The position numbers and the translations under genes were made by a program. A DNA stretch of 64,000 nt, taken from Ferrimonas sp048263965. GTDB lineage: Bacteria; Pseudomonadota; Gammaproteobacteria; Enterobacterales; Shewanellaceae. The notes below the pieces were generated by a model. The model saw only the letters and a list, made by a program, of their open reading frames with translations. It did no database searches and was not told where the DNA came from. The stretch spans positions 1-64,000 of the forward strand of contig NZ_JBLXDO010000010.1 of the NCBI RefSeq assembly GCF_048263965.1. Direction: 5' to 3'. Positions within the stretch are counted from its first letter, which is position 1. Every line of letters starts with the position of its first letter. Shown piece by piece: positions 50,869-59,425 of the stretch.

Positions 50869-50985
50869 CTCCCTGCCTGTGCCTTGCATCTGGTAATTGG
50901 AATGACTGGCTACTATACCCCATGGCCCCTGGGGATGGGAGGGTGAAGGGGTGAAGATTGGGTTTCAAAATGCGTCTTGGCGCAA

Positions 50986-51010
50986 AAAAGGGGAGCCAAG
51001 CTCCCCTTTT
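50986..51010. terminator. Terminator after the S9 peptidase gene
   Basis: AAAAGGGGAGC (50986-50996) pairs with GCTCCCCTTTT (51000-51010) around CAA. On the minus strand it is followed by TTTGCG. It separates the peptidase gene from ybgC. Confidence 0.85.
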
Positions 51011-51029
51011 GATTAGATATCAGTCAAGG

Positions 51030-53162
51030 TTACTGAATCTTCTCGGGCAGTTCCAGGCCGAAGTTATGCCACAGGAAGGCATAGATGTCGCAGAACTCGG
51101 CGATGCGCATGGCGGTCGGCTTACCGGCACCGTGACCCGCCTTGGTTTCGATGCGGGCAATCACCGGGGCCTCACCGGTCTGCTGATGCTGCACCTCGGC
51201 GGCAAACTTAAAGCTGTGGGAGGGCACCACACGGTCATCGTGATCGGCGGTCATCACCATGGTGGCGAGATAGTCGCGCTTGGCCACGTTGTGCAGCGGC
51301 GAGTAGGCCAGCAGGTAGGGGAAGTCCTCGGCGTTATCGGCGCTGCCGTACTCTGAGGTCCAGGCCCAGCCGATGGTGAACTTCTGGAAGCGCAGCATAT
51401 CCAGCACGCCAACCGCAGGCAGGATGGCAGCAAACAGATCGGGACGCTGGGTCAGGGCGGCGCCCATCAGCAGGCCACCGTTACTGCGGCCATAGGCCCC
51501 CATCTTGCTGGCATTGGTGTAGTTCTGGGCAATCAGATACTCACCGGCGGCGTAGTAGTCGTCAAACACATTCTGCTTGCGCTCCTTCATGCCACCCTGG
51601 TGCCAGGCTTCACCATACTCGGCACCACCGCGCAGGTTAGGCACGGCGTAGATGCCGCCCATGTCCATCCAGGCGATGTTGGCCGGGGAGAAGCGCGGAG
51701 TCAGGGAGATGTTGAATCCACCATAGGCATACAGCAGAGTCGGGTTGTTGCCATCCTTTTTCAGCCCCTTCTTATAGGAGATGATCATCGGCACCCGGGT
51801 GCCGTCTTTGCTGGTGTAGAACACCTGCTCAGACACGTAGTCCTCTGGGCTGAATGCCACCTTGGGCACCTGATGGGCGGCAACCTTGCTGCCATCGAAG
51901 TCATAGCGGTAGACGCTGGTTGGGTGGATGTAGGAGTTGAACAGGAAATAGAACTGCTTGTCCTTGCGACCACCGCTGATGCCGGTGACTCGACCGGCAC
52001 CGGGCAGATCCAGGGTCGCCTGCTCCTGACCGTCGAGACCATAGACCTTCACCTCGGCCAACACGTCCTTGAGGTAGCTCACCACAAACTTGTTGTTGAC
52101 GATGGAGGCGCTGTAAATGGTGTTGTCGGTTTCCGCCACCAGCTCCTTCCAGTTCGCCTTGGCGGGCTTGTTCAGATCGACGGCAATGATGCGGCCCTTG
52201 GGCGCCAGGTAGTCGGTCTTGAAATAGAAGGTGTCGCCGTCGTTACCCAGGAACAGGTACTCCGCTTCCAGATCAGGCATCAGCTCCACGGTCTTGCCGG
52301 TGGCCATCTCCTGATAGAAGAATCGGTTGCGGGGATCGGTCCCCTGAGAAACGGTGATCGCCAGGTAGTTGCCCTCATCCGACAGTTCGGCGGAGAAACC
52401 CCAATCTTTCTGATCAGGGCGGTGGTACACCAGCTTGTCCTGGGATTGGTCGGTGCCCAGCTTGTGGTAGTACACCTTCTGGAAGTAGTTGGCCTGCTCC
52501 ATCTTATCGGCACCGGCCTGTGGCGCGTCATAACGGGAGTACCAGACCCCCTGCCCCTCTTTGTCCCAGGCGGCGGAGGAGAACTTGATCCACTCCAGCT
52601 TGTCGGTCAGCGCTTCACCGGTGTCGATGTCCACAAACTGCCACTGCTGCCAGTCGGAACCGGACTGAGAGGTGCCGTAGGCCAGCATCTTGCCATCTTT
52701 GCTGATGCTGACGCCGGACAGGGCGACGGTGCCGTCACTGGAGAAGCCGTTGGGATCCAGCAACACTTGAGGGTTATTGCCCTGTTTGTCGGCGCGATAG
52801 AGCACGGACTGGCTCTGCAGGCCATCATTGCGATAGAAGAACTGGCTGTCACCCTTGATGGAGGGGGCGGACAGTTTCTCGTAGTTCCACAGTTCGGTGA
52901 TGCGCGCTTCCACGGACTGGCGGTTGGGGATGGCGGCCAGGTAATCATCACCGTAGGCCTTCTGAGTCATCACCCAGTCGTGGGTCTCCTGGCTGTCCAG
53001 ATCTTCCAGCCAGCGATAGGGGTCGGCCACCTGGGTGCCGTGGATCTCTTCAACCAGATCCATACGGCGGGTATCCGGGGCTTGAGCTTGCTCCTTGCTA
53101 TCAAAGGACTGGCAGCCGCCCACGAGTGACAAGGCAACCAGTGAAAATGCCAAATTACGCAT
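51030..53162 (-). CDS. S9A prolyl oligopeptidase family lipoprotein
   Basis: A 710-residue serine peptidase cleaving short peptides, probably after Pro. The N-terminal lipobox LVGGC (Cys17) and Gln at +2 place it in the outer membrane or periplasm. The propeller domain (about 70-430) is followed by the alpha/beta hydrolase with nucleophile GRSNGGLLMGA, acid TADHDDRVVPSHS and histidine KAGHGAGKPT. Both the start DPYRWLED and length are normal for prolyl endopeptidases. Confidence 0.93.
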   Translation of the reverse strand: MRNLAFSLVALSLVGGCQSFDSKEQAQAPDTRRMDLVEEIHGTQVADPYRWLEDLDSQETHDWVMTQKAYGDDYLAAIPNRQSVEARITELWNYEKLSAPSIKGDSQFFYRNDGLQSQSVLYRADKQGNNPQVLLDPNGFSSDGTVALSGVSISKDGKMLAYGTSQSGSDWQQWQFVDIDTGEALTDKLEWIKFSSAAWDKEGQGVWYSRYDAPQAGADKMEQANYFQKVYYHKLGTDQSQDKLVYHRPDQKDWGFSAELSDEGNYLAITVSQGTDPRNRFFYQEMATGKTVELMPDLEAEYLFLGNDGDTFYFKTDYLAPKGRIIAVDLNKPAKANWKELVAETDNTIYSASIVNNKFVVSYLKDVLAEVKVYGLDGQEQATLDLPGAGRVTGISGGRKDKQFYFLFNSYIHPTSVYRYDFDGSKVAAHQVPKVAFSPEDYVSEQVFYTSKDGTRVPMIISYKKGLKKDGNNPTLLYAYGGFNISLTPRFSPANIAWMDMGGIYAVPNLRGGAEYGEAWHQGGMKERKQNVFDDYYAAGEYLIAQNYTNASKMGAYGRSNGGLLMGAALTQRPDLFAAILPAVGVLDMLRFQKFTIGWAWTSEYGSADNAEDFPYLLAYSPLHNVAKRDYLATMVMTADHDDRVVPSHSFKFAAEVQHQQTGEAPVIARIETKAGHGAGKPTAMRIAEFCDIYAFLWHNFGLELPEKIQ

Positions 53163-53448
53163 TGTTATTCCTTTTTCATGTTTTTGTATCCGGACACACT
53201 ATATCTGCCGAAGGGTGGAAGACCAAGAGACGAGGAGGTTAAGATTAATTTTGCTTACAGTTTTGCAACGACGTGACCGAACGCACAGTTTTGGTGCACA
53301 CATCGGCCAAACCCGCCCCTGAACGGGAGTTTTCCCGAATTGGGCATATAAAAAGCGACGCATATACGGGGATTGTGAAATTAGTTTTTTTTATGCGAAA
53401 AAGCAATTTTTCTTGGTTGTGGTAAGTTTTGGTGCACCATAGAATAGC
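53163..53448. other. Intergenic region with repeated AGTTTTGGTGCAC
   Basis: About 285 bases between the peptidase start and the small-RNA start. A 13-base direct repeat (53287-53299 and 53425-53437) lies 138 bases apart. Its GGTGCA part recalls half of an NtrC site (TGCACC-N5-GGTGCA), but a full inverted pair and a sigma54 promoter are absent. The sequence TTGTGG-N17-TAGAAT at 53416-53444 is a plausible sigma70 promoter for the next feature. Confidence 0.45.
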
Positions 53449-53449
53449 A

Positions 53450-53598
53450 ACCATTGAGGAGATAGAGACTCTCCGAGTCAAGATTTCCGGCCGTTGTGGC
53501 TCTAAGCAGGTCAGAGCGGTTTAAAGGTTCTTTTGCTTAACTTCCTTCTTTTTTGTTGATTGCTATTCTGCCCGCTGAATCTCAGCGGGCTTTTTTTT
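53450..53598 (+). ncRNA. Candidate orphan small RNA of about 150 nt
   Basis: A promoter (TTGTGG, 17 bases, TAGAAT) precedes about 150 bases with no coding frame and a strong terminator: CCCGCTGA-ATC-TCAGCGGG followed by eight T (53571-53598). Neither flanking gene is on the plus strand, so nothing else explains the terminator. The body holds CATTGAGGAGATAGAGAC and a T-rich segment before the terminator (TTAACTTCCTTCTTTTTTG), as in Hfq-binding RNAs. I do not recognise a known family. Confidence 0.55.
53571..53598 (+). terminator. Strong terminator on the plus strand
   Basis: GCCCGCTGA-ATC-TCAGCGGGC stem followed by T8. The T-run is present only on the plus side, so it serves the candidate small RNA and not the convergent TorF-type gene. 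Confidence 0.9.
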
Positions 53599-53657
53599 GC
53601 CTGCACATAAAAAACGCTCCGAAACCACCGCTCCGGAGCGCTTTGAGTCAAACCAGC

Positions 53658-54323
53658 TTAGAACCAGTAAGCTACACCGATCATGTAGTGGTCCTTGTCA
53701 TACTCCTGATAGCTGGCCTCGAGCAGCAGGCTGAGGTTCTCCAGCACCGGGTAGTCGTAGCGCAGGGCCACATCATAGAAGCTGTCATCGGGGTTGTTCT
53801 CATCACCATAGCCGTAATAATCGGCGTCGAAGAACATGCCGGCATGCAGTTCCAGGGTGGAGTCATGGAACAGCCCCATGCCGTAGTTCAACTCGGTGTA
53901 CCAGGCTTTGACGTCTTCATCATAGTTCACCGTCATGCCCAGGCTCTGGTAGTCCACCGACAGGGTGTACTCCACGGTGTCACCGCCATCGCCATAGGTG
54001 TACTTCATCGCCATCAGGCCAATGCCCAGATCATCGGTCAGCATCTGGTAGTAGCCGCCGTAATAGTCGATCTCGTAATCCTTGACCTCTTCACCGGCCT
54101 CCCCTTCATAACGGTAGGTCTCATAGGAGACCCCGGCATAGAAGCCGCTGTCATGCTCCACCATCAGATCCGATTGCAGAGAGGGGTTGTCCAGGCTGAT
54201 GGTCTGGCCACGCCACAGGTAGTTACTCAGTCCCATGGTGTATCCGGAGAAGGATACCGGGGCGTCATTGGCCAGGGCCTGAGTGCTGATCAGGGCCAGG
54301 GCAAGTGCTGTCATCTTTTTCAT
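53658..54323 (-). CDS. TorF-type small outer-membrane beta-barrel protein
   Basis: A 221-residue protein of the Gcw_chp/TorF group of putative porins. Signal peptide MKKMTALALALISTQALA, then FSGYTMGLSNYLWRGQTISLDNPS and SGFYAGVSYETYR, the pattern of this family. Alternating hydrophobic strands continue to the terminal aromatic MIGVAYWF, which is the outer-membrane beta-signal. It starts 18 bases after the multiheme cytochrome gene, so the two are probably one operon. Confidence 0.8.
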   Translation of the reverse strand: MKKMTALALALISTQALANDAPVSFSGYTMGLSNYLWRGQTISLDNPSLQSDLMVEHDSGFYAGVSYETYRYEGEAGEEVKDYEIDYYGGYYQMLTDDLGIGLMAMKYTYGDGGDTVEYTLSVDYQSLGMTVNYDEDVKAWYTELNYGMGLFHDSTLELHAGMFFDADYYGYGDENNPDDSFYDVALRYDYPVLENLSLLLEASYQEYDKDHYMIGVAYWF

Positions 54324-54341
54324 ATTGTTGTACTCCAGGGG

Positions 54342-55709
54342 TTAATGCTTGGGCAGACGAGACTGGGGAACGATCCACTGCTTCTCAGAAACAGGGTCGG
54401 TGACGCCAAGCTGCACATCGCTCTCTTTGAGGAAGATGTCGTTGTCGGTGTTGTGGCAGTTTTCGCACATCCGTTTACTGGTGCGCGCTTCCGGGGTTGC
54501 CAGAGGGTTTTTGGCAACGAAGTGGGCGGCAAAGGGCACCCAGTAGGACTTGGTGTCGGGATGATTCAGGTCCACCACCGCCTTGCTGTCGGCGCTGACG
54601 CCGCCGGAGTGGCTCAGGGGAACCAGCTTGCTGTGGGGATCGCCGGCAACGCTCAGGCCGAGCTTGATGTTTTCATCATCACCAACCTGACCCAGGGCGC
54701 CTTTGGCAACCCGCTTCAGTTGCTCCCAGGTACCCACCGATTCAGGGGAGTCCTCATGGCAGCCAAAACAGTTGGTGTAGGGTTGGGTATGACAGGCGGT
54801 GCATTTGAGGCTGTCGTTATGATTTATCAGGGCCTTTTTGCCACTGAGCAGTTCGGTATGGTCCGCCACTTTATCCTGATGGCAGTCCTCGCATTTCACC
54901 TGGACAATCTCTTTTTTCTGCGTCTGTTCAAATGGGCCAACCTTGGACACCTTAGGACCGTCACCGAAATAACGCCCCTGAGGAATATCATTAATATCCC
55001 GCCCATGGAACTCCACTAAATCCGTATGGCAATCCAAACAGGTCATGCCATATTTTGTTACGTGAGCATCAACCTCTTTATGGGTTTCTGCATTTTCATA
55101 ATGACAAGTCTCACAGGTTTTTTCAGGCTGTGGCTCTTTTAGGAACTGGTGATTATTCAACAAGCCGCCACCGGCATAATTGGGCTGGCTGACATGACAC
55201 TGCCCACAGGTGGCATGGCAGGCGGCACATCCCTCGCCGGTGTCGGTGTGCATCTGTTCAAACAGTTCCTGGGCATTGGGGGTCTGAGCCAGGCGCTCGG
55301 TCAGCCCCTTGGCAATGCCGTTGACCGTATAGTGAAGAGAATGGCGGAAGTTGGTCACCATCTCCTCCCCATGACAGTCACCGCAGACACTGCCGCCATC
55401 GGCGGTGGGGTCCAGCTGCACCGCCGGGTGCCAGCCAGTGTGACCATCCGCCAGGGGCGCATGGCAGTCGCCACACGCCATCTCACCATGACTGCCCATG
55501 GCGTCACGGTTAACCTGAAGCTGGACCACCCGCTCCGAGACAGAGAGCTCACCCAGCTCCACCTGCTTTTTCACCAGCATCCGCTCCAGCATCTTGGGCT
55601 TGGCGTGGCAGCTGACGCATCCCCCCTGGGCCTGGGCCAGTCCGGGCAGGAGAGCCCCCGCCATCAGGGCAACGCTCACCCCGCGGCATAGATTGGTTAA
55701 TTTCATCAT
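54342..55709 (-). CDS. Periplasmic undecaheme c-type cytochrome
   Basis: A 455-residue exported cytochrome with eleven CxxCH sites: CVSCH, CGDCH twice, CAACH, CGQCH, CETCH, CLDCH, CEDCH, CTACH, CFGCH and CENCH. A Sec signal peptide ends near LAQA and there is no lipobox, so it is probably soluble in the periplasm. Two pairs lie close together (CAACH and CGQCH; CTACH and CFGCH). It has neither the outer-membrane decaheme fold repeats of MtrC/OmcA nor NrfA signatures. It likely carries electrons between an inner-membrane quinol dehydrogenase and another partner. The GGGAAAA site precedes ATG. Confidence 0.85.
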   Translation of the reverse strand: MMKLTNLCRGVSVALMAGALLPGLAQAQGGCVSCHAKPKMLERMLVKKQVELGELSVSERVVQLQVNRDAMGSHGEMACGDCHAPLADGHTGWHPAVQLDPTADGGSVCGDCHGEEMVTNFRHSLHYTVNGIAKGLTERLAQTPNAQELFEQMHTDTGEGCAACHATCGQCHVSQPNYAGGGLLNNHQFLKEPQPEKTCETCHYENAETHKEVDAHVTKYGMTCLDCHTDLVEFHGRDINDIPQGRYFGDGPKVSKVGPFEQTQKKEIVQVKCEDCHQDKVADHTELLSGKKALINHNDSLKCTACHTQPYTNCFGCHEDSPESVGTWEQLKRVAKGALGQVGDDENIKLGLSVAGDPHSKLVPLSHSGGVSADSKAVVDLNHPDTKSYWVPFAAHFVAKNPLATPEARTSKRMCENCHNTDNDIFLKESDVQLGVTDPVSEKQWIVPQSRLPKH

Positions 55710-56036
55710 CTTTTCCCTTTTTATTTTGGCTTAAAGAGTTACTCATCATTGTTTCAAGCCAAATATTCAGCCCTCGGAAGAGGCTTGTGAGAAAAACGAG
55801 GCGCAGTTCCTTCTGCCTTTCCATTATTCCCCGCAAATAAACACTCAGAAGATAAAGTAATAAATTGCACCATTACTTATCTGGGTTTATTTTTGCTTCA
55901 GGCAGTAACAGGCAACAGTGACAATGGTCACAGGTGAGAAATGGGAAATCCACAAACTGTTAGCTGAAGCTGAATATGAACAATCCGCAAAAAGCGTTTT
56001 TCATCTTTCAGAAATGAGGGAAGGAGTAAGCCGCAG
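55710..56036. other. Intergenic region before the 11-heme cytochrome
   Basis: About 325 bases, AT-rich, containing the CRP-like site at 55917-55932. Short frames here have no ribosome site. No further feature recognised. Confidence 0.5.
55917..55932 (-). promoter_or_regulatory. CRP-like site upstream of the 11-heme cytochrome
   Basis: AGTGA-CAATGG-TCACA matches the CRP consensus TGTGA-N6-TCACA except for the first base. It lies about 210 bases before the cytochrome start. CRP is the main activator of anaerobic respiration in Shewanella, so this fits. Confidence 0.55.
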
Positions 56037-56075
56037 GAAAAAAATGACCCGGCACTCAAAGAGGTTTGTGCCGGG
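56037..56075 (-). terminator. Terminator at the end of the lateral flagellar operon
   Basis: Minus strand: CCCGGCAC and GTGCCGGG around a 12-base loop, followed by TCATTTTTTT. It lies 6 bases past the small membrane gene. Confidence 0.85.
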
Positions 56076-56081
56076 CCGGTC

Positions 56082-56390
56082 TCAGTAAAGGAAGAAAAAC
56101 CCAATAAGAAGCGTCACGATCAGCAGGGTACTGATCACCACGGGATAGAGGAGATAACCGTCACCGGCGCGGCGGGCCCGCATCAGAGAGAGTTTGAGCA
56201 GCAAAAACTGCAGCATGACGATGCCGCTGCCCGCCAACACCCCGGCCAGGAAACTGAGCTCATCCAGCTTCAGCAGCAACAGTCCGGCGACCAGCCAATT
56301 CACCAGAATCAGGTAGAGAAACACCTTTTGCAGCCGGTCCGGTCCATGGCGGACAAAGCCCGCCGGTTGGGTGTCGAGAGGTTCAGTCAT
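56082..56390 (-). CDS. Small membrane protein downstream of lafU
   Basis: A 102-residue protein with three hydrophobic helices (FLYLILVNWLVAGLLLLK, LAGVLAGSGIVMLQFLLLKL and VVISTLLIVTLLIGFFFLY). It overlaps lafU by 8 bases and is the last gene before the terminator, so it is part of the flagellar operon. It resembles ATP synthase I-like or other small anchors only in general shape. Unknown function, possibly a lateral-motor accessory. Confidence 0.65.
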   Translation of the reverse strand: MTEPLDTQPAGFVRHGPDRLQKVFLYLILVNWLVAGLLLLKLDELSFLAGVLAGSGIVMLQFLLLKLSLMRARRAGDGYLLYPVVISTLLIVTLLIGFFFLY

Positions 56391-57360
56391 TGTATCTCAG
56401 CCTGGGTTGATTCTGCTCGGCGCGGAACCTGGCCTGCTGCAGTTTGGCCTCATTCAGGCCGTGCTGCTGCTCCAGCTCCTCGGTCCCCTGGTCACTCAAG
56501 ATGAACAGTTCGATGCGGCGATTGGAGGCGGACATGGGATCCTCAGGGATCAGGGGCATCTGGTCGGCGTAACCCGCCACCTGCAACACCCGTTCAGGAG
56601 CCACACCGCCAATGGTCAGTGCCCGTCGCGCCTCCAGTGCCCGCAATGCCGACAACTCCCAGTTGGTGGTGCGGCTGCCGGCAAAGGGGGCCGCATCGGT
56701 ATGCCCACTGATGATGAATCGGTTTTTCACCGGAGCCAGCAGTTCGGCCATGGCCAGCATCAGGTCCTCGAAGTAGGGCTCCATCTGGGTGCGTCCCCGC
56801 TTGAACATAAAGCGGTCCGAGGCATCCCGGATCAGGATACGCAATCCATCCGGGGTCATCTCCACGTCCACATGACGGGAGAGATCCCCCTGCTTGAGCA
56901 GCTGCTTGACCTGCAAGGCCAGGGTTTCCAGAGGCACCTGAGCATTGGTTTCGCCGGGGATCATGGCGTTGAGCTCCTTACCCTGCCCCGCCTCGGCGTC
57001 CTGCTGACCTTCGGGAATGTTGTTGAACATCGCCACCCCGGCCTGCTCCGGTCCCGTACCCGTGGCGGGAATGCCCGCCTGATCGATACTGGGCCGCCCC
57101 TCAAAATCGATGATGGAGCTGTTGATGCTGGTGGCCAGAGGGTTGGCCCCCTGTTCAATGGGCGGCCCGTTGAGCTGTTGGACGATGGCCCGGCGTTCGT
57201 TAACGTCCGCCACCTGCATCAGCCACATCACCATAAAGAAGCACATCATCGCCAAGGTGAAATCCGCAAAAGCCACCTTCCATGCGCCGCCGTGGCTTCC
57301 TCCATGTTTGTGTTTCTTGCCCTTCTTAATGATCACCGGTGATCTCCCATGCTGACTCAC
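56383..57360 (-). CDS. lafU: Lateral flagellar stator protein LafU (MotB-type)
   Basis: A 325-residue stator B subunit. The single membrane helix carries the ion-binding Asp in VAFADFTLAMMCFFMVMWLM, and the C-terminal OmpA-like domain binds peptidoglycan (IISGHTDAAPFAGS, SNRRIELFIL). The N-terminus is rich in Lys/His/Gly (KKGKKHKHGGSHGG). Start GTG 57360 overlaps the lafT stop as GTGA; the longer frame to 57381 has less support. Role follows from the locus order lafS-lafT-lafU. Confidence 0.88.
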   Translation of the reverse strand: MSQHGRSPVIIKKGKKHKHGGSHGGAWKVAFADFTLAMMCFFMVMWLMQVADVNERRAIVQQLNGPPIEQGANPLATSINSSIIDFEGRPSIDQAGIPATGTGPEQAGVAMFNNIPEGQQDAEAGQGKELNAMIPGETNAQVPLETLALQVKQLLKQGDLSRHVDVEMTPDGLRILIRDASDRFMFKRGRTQMEPYFEDLMLAMAELLAPVKNRFIISGHTDAAPFAGSRTTNWELSALRALEARRALTIGGVAPERVLQVAGYADQMPLIPEDPMSASNRRIELFILSDQGTEELEQQHGLNEAKLQQARFRAEQNQPRLRYND

Positions 57361-58214
57361 AGCTGTTGGGCCTCCAGCCAACGTTCCACCTCGATGAAAC
57401 TGGGGCGGTTTTCCTGCTGAATCTTACGGCGGCCTGCGTCGATGGCCAGCAGGGGCGGTTTGCCCTTGGCATGCATCACCAGGATCGCCGCCATGCAGCG
57501 CAGCCTGGCGGTCTGCCGGTCCACCTGGTGCTCCAGGGCGGTGGCCAGGGGGTCGAACAGACAATAACAGGCGAAGATGCCGATAAAGGTCCCCACCAGG
57601 GCGGCGGCCACCTTGACCCCAATCATGGTCAGGGGGCCGTCGATGCTGCCCATGGTGATGATGATCCCCATCACCGCCGCCAGGATGCCAAAGCCGGGCA
57701 TCGCCTCCGCCACCTTGGAGAGGGCCTCGGAGGGACGAAGGTGATCCTCATGCAGCCTCTCAATCTCCTCCTCAAGCAACGCCTCCAGATCGTGCGGCGC
57801 CACCTTGGCCATGGACTGCATCCGCAGGTTGTCCACGGTGAACTGCAGCAGTTCAGGCTGCTTGAGCACCGCCGGGTACATCAGGAACAGGGAGCTTTCG
57901 TGGGGCGCTTCGATGTGCTCATCGAGCACCTTCATCCCCTGGGACTGCAGCTGGCTGAGCAGCACATGCATCAGGCCAAACAACTGAGGGTAGAGTTCGG
58001 GATCCTCCTTCTCCTGATTCCACATCTCTTTGAGCTGATGAATCATATCCCTGATCACGTCGGTGGGGTTGGCGATATACAGGGCGCCGAAGCCGGCACC
58101 GAAGATGATCACCATCTCGGCGGGCTGCCACAGGTTGCCCAGATTACCGCCGTGAGAGGCGTATCCGCCAAACACAGCCAGGAGCAGGCCGAAAAATCCG
58201 ATCAACTTCTTCAT
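57357..58214 (-). CDS. lafT: Lateral flagellar stator protein LafT (MotA-type)
   Basis: A 285-residue stator A subunit with four membrane helices. The N-terminus (LIGFFGLLLAVFGGYASHGG) and the third and fourth helices (AMPGFGILAAVMGIIITMG and ALVGTFIGIFACYCLFDPL) match MotA of the proton-driven lateral type. Conserved charged cytosolic loop lies between about residues 60 and 150. It overlaps lafS by four bases and lafU by four. Confidence 0.9.
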   Translation of the reverse strand: MKKLIGFFGLLLAVFGGYASHGGNLGNLWQPAEMVIIFGAGFGALYIANPTDVIRDMIHQLKEMWNQEKEDPELYPQLFGLMHVLLSQLQSQGMKVLDEHIEAPHESSLFLMYPAVLKQPELLQFTVDNLRMQSMAKVAPHDLEALLEEEIERLHEDHLRPSEALSKVAEAMPGFGILAAVMGIIITMGSIDGPLTMIGVKVAAALVGTFIGIFACYCLFDPLATALEHQVDRQTARLRCMAAILVMHAKGKPPLLAIDAGRRKIQQENRPSFIEVERWLEAQQL

Positions 58215-58939
58215 GGGCGCTGTCTCTCCATCTGAGTCTGCCAGGTCATTAGAACTTCCCGGAGCTGTTTGACCGCGGCCTTATGCAACTGGCACACCCG
58301 GGATTCGGTCAGGTTAAGGGTCAGGGCGATCTCCTTGAGATTGAGTTCGTGCTGGTAATAGAGGCCCAGCACCAGCTGTTCCCGCTTGTTAAGTTTGCCC
58401 AGGGCTTTCACCAGGGTACGTTTGTCGATGAAGCGCTTCTGCCCATCCGGGCTGCCGTCCGGTTCCACCCCGTTCTGGAACAGCTCATCCAGGCTCTGCA
58501 TCGATTCAGCCTGACTGGCGTAGAGCCGCTCTCTGAGCTGGGCCGGGGTCAACGCCATCGCCTCGGCCACTTCGCTGTCCTTGGGGGGCCGTCCCAGCTC
58601 CCGTGACAGGCGCCGTACCACATCGTTGAACTCATGGGCCTGCTGGCGCACCGGGCGTGGACGCCAGTCCAGGCGCCTGAGTTCATCCAGGATGGCACCG
58701 CGAATCCGCTTGGAGGCAAAGTTGATGAAGCCGCCATCCAGCTCTCCCGGATAGCGGCGCAGGGAGTCCAGCAATGCCATCATCCCAATCTGTTCCATGT
58801 CCTGGGGCTCCAGCTGGCTACCGCAATGGCTGCGCAGCTGGTTGACCGCCCGCTTGACCAAGGGCAGAAACTGGCTGAGCTGGGCCGATTCGCTGCCCTC
58901 GCGGGCGTCGGTCTGATAACTGCATGCTTGTGCCAACAT
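58211..58939 (-). CDS. lafS: Lateral flagellar sigma-28 factor LafS (FliA-type)
   Basis: A 242-residue sigma factor for late flagellar genes. Region 2 contains LEPQDMEQIGMMALLDSLRRYPGE and INFASKRIRGAILDELRRLDW; region 4 ends with LGLYYQHELNLKEIALTLNLTESRVCQLH. This matches FliA in length and layout, and the neighbours identify it as the lateral-system copy. It should drive transcription of lateral flagellin and stator genes. Confidence 0.88.
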   Translation of the reverse strand: MLAQACSYQTDAREGSESAQLSQFLPLVKRAVNQLRSHCGSQLEPQDMEQIGMMALLDSLRRYPGELDGGFINFASKRIRGAILDELRRLDWRPRPVRQQAHEFNDVVRRLSRELGRPPKDSEVAEAMALTPAQLRERLYASQAESMQSLDELFQNGVEPDGSPDGQKRFIDKRTLVKALGKLNKREQLVLGLYYQHELNLKEIALTLNLTESRVCQLHKAAVKQLREVLMTWQTQMERQRP

Positions 58940-58947
58940 AACCCCTC

Positions 58948-59403
58948 CTACTGAACCACCAGACGGGTAAAGAGCACCGCATCCAGCTGCACGTCGAAAC
59001 CGTGGTTGGTCAGCACCTCCTGCAGGGCCACCTTGGCTTCGGCCTGCAGTTTCTCCATGTTGGAGGTGCTGTTGAGCTCATCCAGGCTCTTGTTGCCCAT
59101 CAGCTTGATCATGGTGTTCTTCAGCAGCGGATCGCTGGCAATCAGCTTGCTCTCAATCTCCTGGGTGGGGCTTTGCAGCGCCATCTCCAGCAACAGATAC
59201 CTGGGATAGCGCTCCCCGGGAAGGGAGATCACCAACTTGTCCAGGGGATAGAATTTGTCCGGCTCAGGTGTCGCCACGCCCAGGCCAAAGGGCAGTTCGA
59301 GATCGTCGGTTTTACCGATCCCCACCACGCCGACTATGACCATGGCCCCAGACCACACCAGCAGCACGCACACTTGAAGTAACCGTTTTACTCCGGTCGA
59401 CAT
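58948..59403 (-). CDS. lafF: FliL-like protein (LafF)
   Basis: A 151-residue single-pass inner-membrane protein: helix LLQVCVLLVWSGAMVIVGVVG, then a periplasmic domain with KFYPLDKLVISLPGERYPRYLLLEMALQ and a C-terminal FDVQLDAVLFTRLVVQ. This is the FliL pattern; LafF in Vibrio occupies this position. FliL supports stator function. ATG 59403 follows a short leader frame. Confidence 0.75.
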   Translation of the reverse strand: MSTGVKRLLQVCVLLVWSGAMVIVGVVGIGKTDDLELPFGLGVATPEPDKFYPLDKLVISLPGERYPRYLLLEMALQSPTQEIESKLIASDPLLKNTMIKLMGNKSLDELNSTSNMEKLQAEAKVALQEVLTNHGFDVQLDAVLFTRLVVQ

Positions 59404-59425
59404 CGCCATTACGTTACCCCTACCT

